Shown here piece by piece: positions 45,789-55,310 of a stretch of DNA of 64,000 bases. Under the pieces are notes generated by a model that did no database searches, was not told the DNA's origin, and worked only from the letters and a program-made list of their open reading frames with translations. This DNA is from DASSSQ01 sp963839285 (lineage in GTDB: Bacteria > Actinomycetota > Thermoleophilia > Gaiellales > Gaiellaceae): positions 744,001 to 808,000 of the forward strand of contig CAWIUN010000020.1 of the NCBI GenBank assembly GCA_963839285.1, given 5' to 3'. Position 1 is the first letter of the stretch. Each line of letters starts with the position of its first letter. A program made the translations under genes and the position numbers.

Positions 45789-46971
45789 GACAGATCAGGA
45801 TGCTCTCGAAGAACTCGCCCGCCCGGCGCCCCGTGCGCCGATTCACGTGGCGGGTGACTTTGTCCTCAAGCATCAGCCCGGCGGCGGCCAGGATACTCGG
45901 GTAGAGGTTCCGCGAGTCGTTGACGACGATCACGATCGGCGCGCCCGGCTCGAGTTGATCTGCGGCGTTCGCGAACACCGACGTCATGTCGGCGACATAC
46001 ACGGAGACGGCGCGGTTGCTCGTGCCCTTCGCGGCTGCTCCGATCTCCTCATGACTACGGTCACGTAGCCCCACGAGTTCGTACGAGTAGCGGTGTTGCT
46101 CGTGGTAGTCGATCAAGCCCGGGTAGGGCGGCGACGTGATGATTCCGTGCGGCTTCGCGTCCAGTCGCAGCGTACGAGCATCGTCATGGAGGACGTCGAT
46201 GCTCTGCTCCGTCCGAACCTCCGTGAACTCGCGAATGCGCCTGACCGTGTCGCGGGTGTAGCGCGCCAGGAACTTCTCAGCCTCCTCCACCGGACGGCAG
46301 ACACGCTTGTGCTTGTGGCAGAAGTACTCAGCGGTCGTAGGTGCTTTCGGAAAGTCGAGATCGAAATGTGTCGTCAGGCGAGCAGAGCGCGCGGCTCGCG
46401 AGAGGATGATCTTCGCAACGTCCCAGGCCGGATCATCAAGACGTTCGGAGGCGACCTCGTAGTACCGCAGCAGCTCGCCCAACGCGCGCGGCGCGTACCA
46501 CGTACGAAGCCAATCGCTGGCGGTATGAATCGGAGCCGGTCCTGCCTGGCGCGCCTCTTCGAGCGCGGCCTTGAGACTCAGCTCGAGGCCACCGAGGGAA
46601 TAGGTCGTCGTCTTGACTCGGCTGAGGAGGCAGTTGAACGCCGAGATGTCGCACCCGACAGCATCGGCCCCGAACACGTTTGCCTCGACCAGAGTCGTCC
46701 CGGAGCCGACGAAGGGGTCGAAGACGAGCTGGCCCGGCAGGAAGTAGCGCCTGAGGAAGATCTCGACGAGCTGAGGCACGTACTTCCCGAGGTACGGATG
46801 GAGACCATGCACGTGCTTCGTCCGCTCGACCTGGGGAAGCTCCGCCTCGGACCAGGAAAGCTCGAGGTCGATCTCCGAGTACAGGGCCTCCTGCGTCCGT
46901 CCCGCCATGTTGAGCACTTTATGGTCACCACCGGACGGCCTCTTTGGAGGCTCGTCATAGCGGAGACACAT
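45772..46971 (-). CDS. Site-specific DNA methyltransferase (N4-cytosine/N6-adenine type)
   Basis: 399 residues from ATG 46971 (ATG 46908 also possible). The AdoMet-binding motif I is LVFDPFVGSGTTLVEANVFG, preceded by HPYLGKYVPQLVEIF; the catalytic motif IV is GIITSPPYPGLIDYHEQHRY. SPPY is typical of N4-cytosine enzymes, though adenine methylases of this order exist. The target-recognition region lies between. Its stop overlaps the putative start of the endonuclease gene, giving a methylase-first restriction-modification operon. Confidence 0.88.
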   Translation of the reverse strand: MCLRYDEPPKRPSGGDHKVLNMAGRTQEALYSEIDLELSWSEAELPQVERTKHVHGLHPYLGKYVPQLVEIFLRRYFLPGQLVFDPFVGSGTTLVEANVFGADAVGCDISAFNCLLSRVKTTTYSLGGLELSLKAALEEARQAGPAPIHTASDWLRTWYAPRALGELLRYYEVASERLDDPAWDVAKIILSRAARSARLTTHFDLDFPKAPTTAEYFCHKHKRVCRPVEEAEKFLARYTRDTVRRIREFTEVRTEQSIDVLHDDARTLRLDAKPHGIITSPPYPGLIDYHEQHRYSYELVGLRDRSHEEIGAAAKGTSNRAVSVYVADMTSVFANAADQLEPGAPIVIVVNDSRNLYPSILAAAGLMLEDKVTRHVNRRTGRRAGEFFESILICRVGNT

Positions 46972-47165
46972 ATGCAGCGAACCACCGGCTCCTCTCCGGT
47001 CTGGTCTGACCTGAGATCGTCATCGTCGCTCCCCGACGGTGCGCGGAGCGGCACAGCTCAGCTCGTACGACGTCAAGCTCGATCGAGCCGATCTGTCAAG
47101 ACGATCTCCAGGTACGCCCAGCCGGGAACATGCACGTCCTCTTCCTCCCGATTCTGTGTCGTCCG

Positions 47166-47931
47166 TCAGCAGCCGAAGCGCACGCGCGCCATGACCGGGT
47201 CGCGCTCGATCTCGTCGATGATCCGCCGGTACTCATCGGCGTCCTCGAGCGCGAAGAAGGCGTTGCCGAAGGCGAGGAAACCCCTGGCGGGAAGGCGCCA
47301 GCTGCCGATCGCGAGCTGCTCGTCGCGGACGGGATCGCCGAGCGCTCGGCCGTCGAGCCGCGCCGTCGAGGAGCCGGACCAGGTAGATCCGGCGGGGCAT
47401 CATCACGCCGGCCTGGCCACTCGGGGCCGTCTGCGCCATCTCGACATGCCCGAGGCCGAGGACGCTGCGCCCGAAGCGCTCGCGCATGCGCCTGAAGGCG
47501 TGCCAGCGCCATGTCCGCTCGGGGACGAGCCGATCGAGCGCGTTGACGACCCGGAGAACCGACGTCTCCACGAGCGAGAGCCGCCACTCGAGCGGCGGCT
47601 CGTCCATCCGGACGAGCAGCTCCGTCGCTCCCGTCCACTCGACGTCGATCGTCGCGAAGTCGACGAATTCCGCCGCGGCGCCGAAATAGCGCGGGCAGGC
47701 GGTATCGATGCGAACGCCGTCGACGTAGATCGCCCACTCGCCGTCGGGAGTCCGGTGGTGAACCGTGCGGTACGGGGCGAAGTCGTTCTCGGGGAAGACG
47801 TGGAGGGCGAGCACGTGGCCGCTCGTGAACGCGAGCGCCGGAACGCTGTAGCCGCGCAGGCACTCGTACCCGGGCCACGGCGACGGCCGCCCGCGAGGCG
47901 CGAGACCCTCGGCGCGTTTCGCCGGCAACAT
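47166..47931 (-). CDS. Conserved-looking hypothetical protein (one frame change)
   Basis: About 255 residues from ATG 47931. It includes AFTSGHVLALHVFPENDFAP, GEWAIYVDGVRIDTACPRYF, ATIDVEWTGATELLVRMDEP and RMRERFGRSVLGLGHVEMAQ. A frame change near 47355 (one extra base) leads to RDEQLAIGSWRLPARGFLAF and the C-terminus VMARVRFGC. I do not recognise a family. The alternating hydrophobic pattern suggests a beta-rich fold, possibly lipocalin-like, and no signal peptide is present. It is divergent from the cupin gene. Confidence 0.7.
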
Positions 47932-47962
47932 CGTACGAGCACTATGACAGCCGCACGCGGTG

Positions 47963-48031
47963 AAATCACGGTGACGGCAGCCTGAGAGTACGGCAGATCG
48001 GCCGCTGCTCCGGGCGGCACCGCCTCCTACG
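47963..48031 (+). promoter_or_regulatory. Promoter-region element, copy A (upstream of cupin)
   Basis: GAAATCACGG, then AGTACGGCA, then GCCGCTGCTC and CCTACG about 20 bp later, recur in the same order at 51473-51542 before the secreted-protein gene. Positions relative to the two start codons are similar (39 and about 65 bp). Conservation of blocks with divergent spacers suggests a regulated promoter, possibly bound by the LuxR regulator encoded between them. Confidence 0.55.
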
Positions 48032-48069
48032 TTTTGGGCCGAGTTGGCCAAACGAGCAGGGAGGACGGG

Positions 48070-48581
48070 ATGAGACGCATCACGATCGGCTTGGCGATGG
48101 GGCGGTCGCGCTCGCGGCCGTCGCGCTGTCCACCGCCGGAGCCGGAGCGGGCGTGACGACGCCGCCGCAGGGACTGTCGATCGTCAACCCGGCGCAGGGG
48201 AAGGCGGCCGGGCCGGTGAGCATCGGCGAGGCCGGCGACCGCTTCCAGATCCGCGTCGGCTCCAGGAAGCAGTTCCAGATCCTGACGATGGACATGACGC
48301 TCGCGGCAGGCGGACGCGTCGGCTGGCACACGCACCCCGGGCCCGCGATCGTCGTCGTGAAGTCGGGCTCGATCACGGACTTCGAGGGCGCAGCGAGCCA
48401 CGGCGTCGCCTGTCCGACGCACACGTTCAGGGCCGGCCAGGCGTTCATCGAGCCGCCCGGCGACCTGCACGACGCCCGGAACACGGGCCGCAAGCCGGTC
48501 AAGATGGCGGTGACGTTCCTGCTTCCGCTCGGAGCGAAGCCGCTGCTCGACCAGCCCGACCCGGGAACCTGCCCCGCGTGA
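48070..48581 (+). CDS. Secreted cupin-domain protein (one frame change)
   Basis: ATG 48070 starts a signal peptide interrupted by one missing G in GGGG near 48100: MRRITIGLAMG, then AVALAAVALSTAGAGAG. The mature part is a small cupin: LAAGGRVGWHTHPGPAIVVV with two metal histidines, then SGSITDFEG and FIEPPGDLHDARNTG with the third. Two cysteines (ACPTHTF and the C-terminal TCPA) may form a disulfide. Exported; ligand unknown. Confidence 0.8.
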
Positions 48582-48612
48582 GGGCAGCCGAGCGAGGCGT
48601 AGACTCGGGCTC

Positions 48613-51453
48613 GTGAGCAACCCGCTGGTCGGCCGCGATCGCGAACTCGCCGAGCTTGCGCAGGCGCTCGCGGCCGCGGCCGACCAGGGCGGTGGAGGCC
48701 TGCTGCTCCTCGCGGGCGAGGCCGGGGTCGGCAAGTCCAGGCTGGCGCAGGAGGCACTCGCTCGTTCCGGCCTGGACGTCTTCCGCGGCGAGGCGCTCGA
48801 GCACGCGACGCCGCCGTACGGCCCGGTGGTGCAGGCGCTCCGCGCGGCCTGGCGCGCGGGTGCCGAGCCGCCGGAGCCGGGCCCGCTGGCGAGCCACCTC
48901 GCCCTGCTGCTGCCCGAGCTCGGGCCGGCCGCGGAGACGAGTGACCGCCCGACGCTGGTCGAGGCGCTCTGCGCCGGCTTCGAGGCGATCGGCCGCCGCT
49001 CGCCGGCGGTCGTCCTGATCGAGGACCTCCAGTGGGCGGACGACGCGACGCTCGAGCTCCTGCCGGCGCTCGCCGCCCGCCTCGAGCATGCGCGCGTCCT
49101 GCTGCTCGCGACCTACCGCAGCGACGAGATCCCGCGCGGGCACGGTCTCCGGCGGATGCGGACCCAGCTGCGCCGCGCGGGCCGGTTCCGAGAGCTGGCG
49201 CTCGAGCCGCTCGACGCCGAAGGAACGGCCGCGCTGGCGGCGGCCGTCCTCGGAGAAGAGCCCGACCGTCGCCTTGCGGCGGCGCTCTACGACCGAACGC
49301 AGGGCCTCCCCTTCTTCGTCGAGGAGCTGGCCGCCGCCGCGGCCGTCGGCCGGTTGCAGGACGAGGCGACGCCGATCCCGGAGACGGTGCGGGAGGCGAT
49401 CCTGCTGCGCGCGGAGGGCTTGGCGGGGAGCACTCTCGCCGCGCTCGAGGTTGCGGCCGCCTGCGGCGTCCGCTTCGACCTCGACCTCGTCGCCGAGGTC
49501 TCCGGCGGCGACCTGACGGAGGCGTTCGAGCGCGGGCTGGTCGCGGCCGAGGACGGTGAGGCGGCGTTCCGGCATGCGCTCACCCGCGAGACCTTCTACG
49601 GCGAGATCCCGCTCCCGCGGCGGCGAGAGCTTCACCGGACGCTGGCCGAGCGGTTGGAGCGCGACGGTGCTCCGCCGGCAGTCCTGGCGGAGCACTGGGT
49701 CGCCGCGCGGGACGGCGAGCGCGCCCGCCCGGCTCTGCTCGCCGCGGCCGAGGCGTTCTGCGCCGTGCACGCCTACCGCGACGCAGCCGACGCCGGCCGC
49801 AAGGCGCTCGAGCTCTGGCCCGACCAGGGCGAAGACGAGGAGCGCCTGGCAGTGCTCGACCGGCTGGGCCATTGCGCTCAGCTCTCCGGCGAGCTCGACG
49901 AGGCGGCGCGCTGCTGGCGGGAGGTCGCCGATGCCCGCCTCGCAGCGGGAGAGCTGGAGCAGCTGGCCGAGGCGCGGCGGCGGCTCGCGCTCACCTACGA
50001 GCTGCAGGGTGCACGCGTCCGGGCGACCGAGGCCAGGGAGCAGGCGGCCGAAGGCTTCCTGGCGGCGGGGCTCCCGGCGGAGGCCGCTGCGGAGTGGCTG
50101 GGCGCCGCCGACCTGCTGCACGAGGCGTGCGAGTTCTCCGCCGCGCTCGTCCCGACGGCGCGGGCCGCGGCCGCCGCCGAGCAGGCCGGCCGGCGCGACC
50201 TCGCGGTGCGGGCGCTCGGCTTCGAGGGCGTCGAGCGGGCGAAGCTCGGCGAGCTGGAGCACGGGCTCGAGCTCGCCCGGCGGGCGCTCGCCGAGAGCCT
50301 GAGCGAGGGCCTGACCGCCGCCGCACCCGAGACCTACTGGGACCTGGCGGCGGTGCTCGTACTCTCGGCCGACTACGCCGACGCCCAGGCGACGCTCGAG
50401 GAGGCGGTCGACTTCTGCAACGCGAACGGAGCCGAGCCGATGGAGCAGGTCTGCCTGGGCTGCCTGGTCAAGGTGCTCCACAAGACCGGCGAGTGGGACC
50501 GGGCGCTCGAGCTCGGAGCCGCCGTTCGCGACTCGCCGGTCGCACCCGCCTTCGCGAAGGCGCAGGCGGCCGCCACGCTCGGAGCGATCCTCGCGGAGCG
50601 GGGCGAGCGGAAGCGCGCGCGCCCCCTCCTGCTGGAGGCGCGCAGGTTCCTCGAGGACGTCGACTTCCCCGCCGTCGAGATGGAGGTCGTGCCCGGGCTG
50701 GCCCGGCTCGACGAGCTCGACGGCTCCGCCGAGGCAGCCGCCGAGCGCTGCCGGAGCCTGCGGGAGCGCGCCGCCCGGACCGCGGACGCGCACAACTACG
50801 TCGCCCCGCTCCGGTACGCCACCACCCTGCACGCGGTCGAGGGCCAGGCCGCCGACGCGCGCGCCTGCGCGCACGTGCTCGCGCGCATCGCCGCCGAGCA
50901 CCGCCAGCCCGAGTCGCTCGCGGGGCTCGCGCATGCGCTCGGCGAGACGGCGCTCCTCGACGGCGACCCGCAGGCCGCCGTCACGCACTTCGAGCAGGCG
51001 CTCGAGCTCCTGCGCGAGGCGGCGCTCCCGTTCGACCGCGCGCAGATCGAGGTGCGCGCGGGAGTCGCGCTCGCCGCCGCGGGCGAGCGCGAGCCGGCGA
51101 TCCTCCGGCTCGTCAGCGCCTACCGCTGCTTCCGCAAGCTCGGCGCCCGCTTCTGCGCGGCGCAGACAGCCGCCGAGCTGCAACGGCTGGGCGAGCCGGT
51201 CGAGCGCCGGCTCGGCCGCCGCGCCGCGGCCGAGCTGGAGCAGGGCGGGCTGACCCGGCGAGAGCTCGACGTGCTGCGACTCGTCGCCGTCGGCCGCACC
51301 AACCGCGAGATCGCCACCGAGCTGTTCCTCAGCCCGCGCACGGTCGACATGCACGTCCGCAACCTGCTCGGCAAGCTCGACTGCCGCTCGCGCACCGAGG
51401 CGACCGCGAAGGCGCACGCGCTCGGGCTGCTCGACACGCTCGGCGCTCGCTGA
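48613..51453 (+). CDS. Large AAA-ATPase/LuxR transcriptional regulator (LAL/MalT-like)
   Basis: 946 residues from GTG 48613. Walker A is LAGEAGVGKSRLAQEAL (P-loop 35-42), Walker B VVLIEDLQWADD. A long helical-repeat region (TPR-like, residues about 370-850) follows, then a LuxR helix-turn-helix LTRRELDVLRLVAVGRTNRE and LFLSPRTVDMHVRNLLGKLD. Such LAL regulators couple ATP and inducer binding to promoter activation. It starts 31 bp after the cupin gene, between the two similar promoter elements, and is a good candidate to act on both. Confidence 0.93.
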   Translation: MSNPLVGRDRELAELAQALAAAADQGGGGLLLLAGEAGVGKSRLAQEALARSGLDVFRGEALEHATPPYGPVVQALRAAWRAGAEPPEPGPLASHLALLLPELGPAAETSDRPTLVEALCAGFEAIGRRSPAVVLIEDLQWADDATLELLPALAARLEHARVLLLATYRSDEIPRGHGLRRMRTQLRRAGRFRELALEPLDAEGTAALAAAVLGEEPDRRLAAALYDRTQGLPFFVEELAAAAAVGRLQDEATPIPETVREAILLRAEGLAGSTLAALEVAAACGVRFDLDLVAEVSGGDLTEAFERGLVAAEDGEAAFRHALTRETFYGEIPLPRRRELHRTLAERLERDGAPPAVLAEHWVAARDGERARPALLAAAEAFCAVHAYRDAADAGRKALELWPDQGEDEERLAVLDRLGHCAQLSGELDEAARCWREVADARLAAGELEQLAEARRRLALTYELQGARVRATEAREQAAEGFLAAGLPAEAAAEWLGAADLLHEACEFSAALVPTARAAAAAEQAGRRDLAVRALGFEGVERAKLGELEHGLELARRALAESLSEGLTAAAPETYWDLAAVLVLSADYADAQATLEEAVDFCNANGAEPMEQVCLGCLVKVLHKTGEWDRALELGAAVRDSPVAPAFAKAQAAATLGAILAERGERKRARPLLLEARRFLEDVDFPAVEMEVVPGLARLDELDGSAEAAAERCRSLRERAARTADAHNYVAPLRYATTLHAVEGQAADARACAHVLARIAAEHRQPESLAGLAHALGETALLDGDPQAAVTHFEQALELLREAALPFDRAQIEVRAGVALAAAGEREPAILRLVSAYRCFRKLGARFCAAQTAAELQRLGEPVERRLGRRAAAELEQGGLTRRELDVLRLVAVGRTNREIATELFLSPRTVDMHVRNLLGKLDCRSRTEATAKAHALGLLDTLGAR

Positions 51454-51472
51454 GCCGCTCCTTCCCGGCCAC

Positions 51473-51542
51473 GAAATCACGGCAGCGGACGTCCCGAAGT
51501 ACGGCAACGTTGCCGCTGCTCTGCGTTGCGCGGCGCCCTACG
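51473..51542 (+). promoter_or_regulatory. Promoter-region element, copy B (upstream of secreted protein)
   Basis: GAAATCACGG (about 51473), AGTACGGCA, GCCGCTGCTC and CCTACG in the order seen at 47963-48031. It follows the LuxR gene and precedes the secreted-protein/DsrE/GST genes. Confidence 0.55.
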
Positions 51543-51606
51543 GTCGACTCGCAAGAGCCCAGCATCGAACCAAGGAGGTCCTCGCATGCACACGAGGGAG
51601 GAATCG

Positions 51607-52138
51607 ATGTCGCGCGTCCGGCGGACGAGCATCCTGCTCGCCCTACTCGTCTTGTTCGCTGCCGCAGCTGGCGACAACCCCGGCGCTCGCCGGCAGTGGC
51701 GGCAGGCTCCGAATCGAGACGGCCTGGTACGACGGCCACGAGGTCAGCTTCCTGCAGCCTTCGCTCTTCAGCGCCAAGCCGAACGGCGGCATCTTCGCCT
51801 GCTTCGGGCTCGGTCCCGACCTCACCGGCATCGACAGGCCCACCCAGCCGATCTACGTGATCGTCGACGACACGGCCACCCAGGACCACTGCGACGGCGA
51901 CCCGACGGCATTGCGCCACGAGCACGTGCTCCCGGTGGCGCCGGGCGACCCGGGCTACACCGGCGCGTGGACGATCGTCCTGCTCGTCGAGGCGCAGCCG
52001 GGATCGATCGACCTCGGAGCGAACCCGTTCACGAGCGCCGCGCAGGTGGAGAACGCGCTCGAGGCCGGTCTCCTGGTCGAAGTGCCGACAGGCGGCGTCT
52101 CGTTCATCGGGCCGGTGATCGGCGGTAACAAGTCGTGA
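51607..52138 (+). CDS. Secreted hypothetical protein (one frame change)
   Basis: ATG 51607 follows GGGAGGAATCG and starts the signal peptide MSRVRRTSILLALLVLFAAA. A frame change near 51680 (one extra base) leads into RLRIETAWYDGHEVSFLQPS, GGIFACFGLGPDLTGIDRPT and YVIVDDTATQDHCDGDPTAL. About 176 residues in all, with two cysteines. I recognise no family. Its stop overlaps the GTG of the DsrE-like gene (GTGA). Probably exported and controlled with the cupin gene by the shared promoter element. Confidence 0.7.
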
Positions 52139-52501
52139 CGAACGCCAGAGTGGTCGTCAACCTGGCCACCGGCCTCGAGGACGCCGAGCGGGTGACGGTC
52201 GCGTTCCTGGTCGCGACCGCCGCGCTCGAGCAGGGCAAGCGGGTGGCGATGTTCCTGACCAAGGAGGCGACCCGCCTCGCCCTCGCGCGGCGGGGCCGAG
52301 GGAGTCGCCTGCGACGGGTGCCCGCCCCTCCCGCGCCTGTTCCAGCAGTACGCGGAGGGCGGCGGCGAGCTGCTCGTCTGCCCGATCTGCTTCGCCGCCC
52401 GCAAGCTCGACGAGGCCGGCCTCGTCGAGAACGCGAGGCTCGGCGGGGCGACGCCGCTCTGGGAGTGGATCGGCGATGGTGCGACGGTCTTCAGCTACTG
52501 A
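52135..52501 (+). CDS. DsrE-like small sulfur-relay-type protein (one frame change)
   Basis: GTG 52135 starts TNARVVVNLATGLEDAERVT and FLVATAALEQGKRVAMFLTK, the Rossmann-like DsrE opening. After a frame change near 52290 (one extra base) come VACDGCPPLPRLFQQYAEGG, LLVCPICFAARKLDEAGLVE and the C-terminal WEWIGDGATVFSY. The CDGC and CPIC pairs resemble the redox cysteines of DsrE/DsrF-type proteins, so a sulfur-relay or peroxiredoxin-like role is possible. About 122 residues. Confidence 0.75.
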
Positions 52502-53265
52502 CGAGCGGACGGCGACGCTCTACGGGATGCCGCACTCGCACCCCGTCGTCGCCGCCCGCCTGATGCTGGAGCGAAGCGGGGTCGAGCACGAGGTCCGGAA
52601 CATCCTTCCCGGCCTGCACGCACCGGTCGTACGGGCGCTCGGCTTCCCGCGCTGGACCGTCCCGGCGCTGCGGATCGACGGGAAGCGGATCCAGGGAACG
52701 CTCGCGATCTCGCGCCTGCTCGACAGGCTCGCGCCCGACGCGGGCCTGTTCCCGCGCGACCCGGACGAGCGGCGCGCCGTCGAGGAGGCCGAGCGCTGGG
52801 GGCACGACCGGCTGCAGCCGGTCGCGCGACGGGTCTTTCGCTGGGCGGGCGCCCACAGCAACGCGGTCCGGAGCGTGGATGGCCCGCGAGGTGGTCGGCT
52901 TCCCGCTCCCGCCGCGTTCGGGCTCGCGTTCACGCCGGTGATGCTCTTCTTCGCCGCGACACGTCTCGGGCGCGAACGACGCCACCGTCCGCGCCGACCT
53001 CCTCCGCCTGCCGCAGCTTCTCGCCGGGGCGGACGAGCTGCTCGAGGCGGGGGTGCTCGGCGGGGAGTCCCCGAACGCGGCCGACTACCAGATCTTCAGC
53101 TCACTGCGGCTGCTGCTCGCACACGAGGATCTCCGACCACTGATCGAGCGGTGGAGATTGCTCCCGGGCGGCGCTCCGGTTGCTCCCCGACTTTCCCCGC
53201 CCCGGGCCCGAGGCGCTCCCCGCGGTTCCCGCGGCGCTGCCGCACGAATGGCTCGCCGAGCGTGA
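52476..53265 (+). CDS. Glutathione S-transferase-like protein (several frame changes)
   Basis: ATG 52476 begins ATLYGMPHSHPVVAARLMLE, a thioredoxin-fold GST N-terminus, with GFPRWTVPALRIDGKRIQGT (cis-Pro) next. The C-terminal helical domain must be read in changing frames: WMAREVVGFPLP, FGLAFTPVMLFFAA, DATVRADLLRLPQLLAGADE, SPNAADYQIFSSLRLLLAHE and GPEALPAVPAALPHEWLAE. At least four single-base changes are needed within 800 bp. It may be a real decaying gene or poor sequence. It overlaps the DsrE-like gene by 26 bp. Confidence 0.6.
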
Positions 53266-53582
53266 GCCCGGGCCGGGGTCGGGCGCGCCGGGCTCGAGGC
53301 GCCGGGGCGGCTCGGAAGGACTTGCCATGAGCACGTGGCTTCGCGCGTTCGCCAGGGCAGTCGCACGCGATCAGGCTGACGCCCTGCCGCGCAGGCAGCA
53401 GACCTTGCTCGGCATCCAGGCTCCGATCGCGGCCGTCCCCGGCGACCGGGCGTGGGCGCTCGGGACGATCAGTTCGGCAGCCGTCCCAGCTTCGCTGCGC
53501 TGCGAACCGGCGAGCTGCAGCGCCGATCGGTTCGGCGACCTCGCCGGTCGCTCCGTGTCTGCCCCCGCGGGCACGAGGACGG
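53266..53582. other. Stretch without a convincing gene
   Basis: An open frame with a good SD site (GGAAGG) starts at ATG 53327 and ends at 53626, overlapping the PPOX gene on the other strand. Its sequence shows no family resemblance and no conserved pattern, so I do not call it a gene. Nothing else is visible here. Confidence 0.4.
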
Positions 53583-53980
53583 TCAGCCCGTGCCTCCATT
53601 CGAGCGCGGAACGATCCGGATCGTGACGGACGCCGGCTCCGGCCGCCTCCGCAGAGCCCGGAGCGTCCTCGTGAAGACGCCGACGGCGCGGAACATGAGC
53701 CCGTACTTGCGGGCGAGCAGCGCCGAGACCTGCGTCGTGTCCTCGTCGAGCGCGGCATCCGCGTCGACGGGGTCGCCGCGGACGACGCCCCGTGCGTTGC
53801 AGGGGGCGACGCGGACGTGGCAGTCACGTCGTATGCGCCTCACCTTCCACGAGTCGGCCTCGCTGTGGACGAGCAGCGCCCCGTCGCCGCCGGCGACCCA
53901 CACCGGCGTCGAGACCGGTGTCCCGTCGCGAACGTGGTGATGCTGACGAAGCGTTCGTCGGCGAGGTTCGCGGTGTCCAT
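53583..53980 (-). CDS. PPOX-class F420/flavin-dependent oxidoreductase-like protein (one frame change)
   Basis: ATG 53980 follows GGGGGAG and begins DTANLADERFVSITTF. One missing base near 53931 leads to RDGTPVSTPVWVAGGDGALL, VHSEADSWKVRRIRRDCHVR and APCNARGVVRGDPVDADAAL, the split-barrel fold of PPOX-class F420 reductases. The C-terminal part is LLARKYGLMFRAVGVFTRTL. About 132 residues. A small upstream frame (to ATG 54141) shows no recognised domain. Confidence 0.85.
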
Positions 53981-54139
53981 GGTCTCCCCCTCTCGCCAGC
54001 AGCGCGGCCGCCGATCGACCGCTGCTGGAGTGACGGTCGCCCGACGCCGTCGCAGCGATCAGCTGGTCGATTGCGTGTCGCTCGGCCTCCGCGGCCCGGT
54101 TGAGCGCCGGCGCTGCTTCGGACGACGAGCCGACCCGGT

Positions 54140-55310
54140 TCATCCGGAGCCTCCTGGTGGTGCGGTCTCGCGCGCGGCCGACCAGGCGCTGCGGAGGCTG
54201 ATGCGCGGGCCGCTGCGCAGGAGCCCGTGCGCGTAGACGCGGCCGGCGAGCCGGACGAGCCCGTAGATCGAGGCGAGCACGAGCAGGACGGCGAGCGCGT
54301 GCTCCCAGAGCGGGACGCCGACGAGCGCGCTGCGCGCGGGAAGCACGAGCGGCGCCGTCACCGGGAAGACGGTGAGCACGTTCGCGAGCAGGCCGTCCAG
54401 GTCGGACGAGAGGGCGACGTAGCCGAGGAAGTAGGCGGCCGCGAGCGTGTAGGTGACAGGCTGCCCGGCCGAGTTCGCGTCCTGCGCGCGCGACGCGAGC
54501 GCACCCGCGGTCGCGAAGGCGACGGCGTAGAGCGCGAAGCCGAGCGCGAACCAGGGGATGATCAGGGCGAGATTCCCGCCGAGCGACCCCGGCGCGTCGA
54601 AGAAGCCGACTGCGAGCAGGATCGACGCGAGCCCGCCGACGAGCGCGATCTGGCCGAGCCCGAGCAGGCCGATGCCGATCACCTTGCCCGCCATCAGGTG
54701 CCGCGGCCGCACCGTCGCGAGGACCACGAGCTCGACGACGCGGTTGCTCTTCTCCTCGACGACGCCGGTCAGCACCCACTGGCCGTAGACGAGCAGGGTC
54801 AGCAGCAGCAGGATCGAGCCCGCGTAGGCGACCGCGGTCGCGGCGTCGGTCGCCTTCGCGTCCGGCGGGTCGAGCGTCACCGCTGTCAGCTCCGGTGCCG
54901 CGCGGCAGCCGGTTGCGGATCGTCCGGACCGCGCTCCTCGGCGGTCGCGGCGATCTTGCTGTCGACGTTCGCGCGGAAGACGAGCCGGTCCTGCGCCGGC
55001 AGCAGCAGCGCGTCGACCTTCTTCGCCTCGAGTTGCGCGCGCCCGGCCGCCGCCGACCGCACGACGATCAGCCGCGTCTTGGCATCGAACGGCTTCGCCG
55101 CCTGCTCCAGCGCGGCCTCGAGCCCGCCCGGCGCCGGCGCCGTGACCGCGACACTCGTACGTCGGCTCGCGCGAGACCAGCTCGTTCAGCGCCGTCGTCG
55201 CGCCGACGAGCGCGAGCATCAACAGCGTCGAGACGAGGAACGCACGGCTCCGCAGGCGCTCGTAGACCTCGCGCCGACGCCACCAGCACGATCGCCTGCC
55301 GCGCGCTCAT
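54140..55310 (-). CDS. ABC-2 type permease, NatB-like (several frame changes)
   Basis: ATG 55310 starts MSARQAIVLVA, then EVYERLRSRAFLVSTLLMLA in a shifted frame. After a broken extracellular segment (LEAALEQAAKPFDAKTRLIV and DRLVFRANVDSKIAATAEE in another frame) the C-terminal half reads cleanly: GVVEEKSNRVVELVVLATVR with PRHLMAGKVIGIGLLGLGQ, diagnostic of NatB/YhaP, and five more membrane helices. At least four single-base changes lie before 54900. It pairs with the ATPase gene, whose stop overlaps its start (ATGA). Probable sodium or other exporter. Confidence 0.75.

Noticed and set aside
53327..53626. A 99-residue protein gene with a good SD site
   Set aside because: No recognisable pattern, overlaps the conserved PPOX gene on the other strand, and lies in a stretch of doubtful sequence quality.
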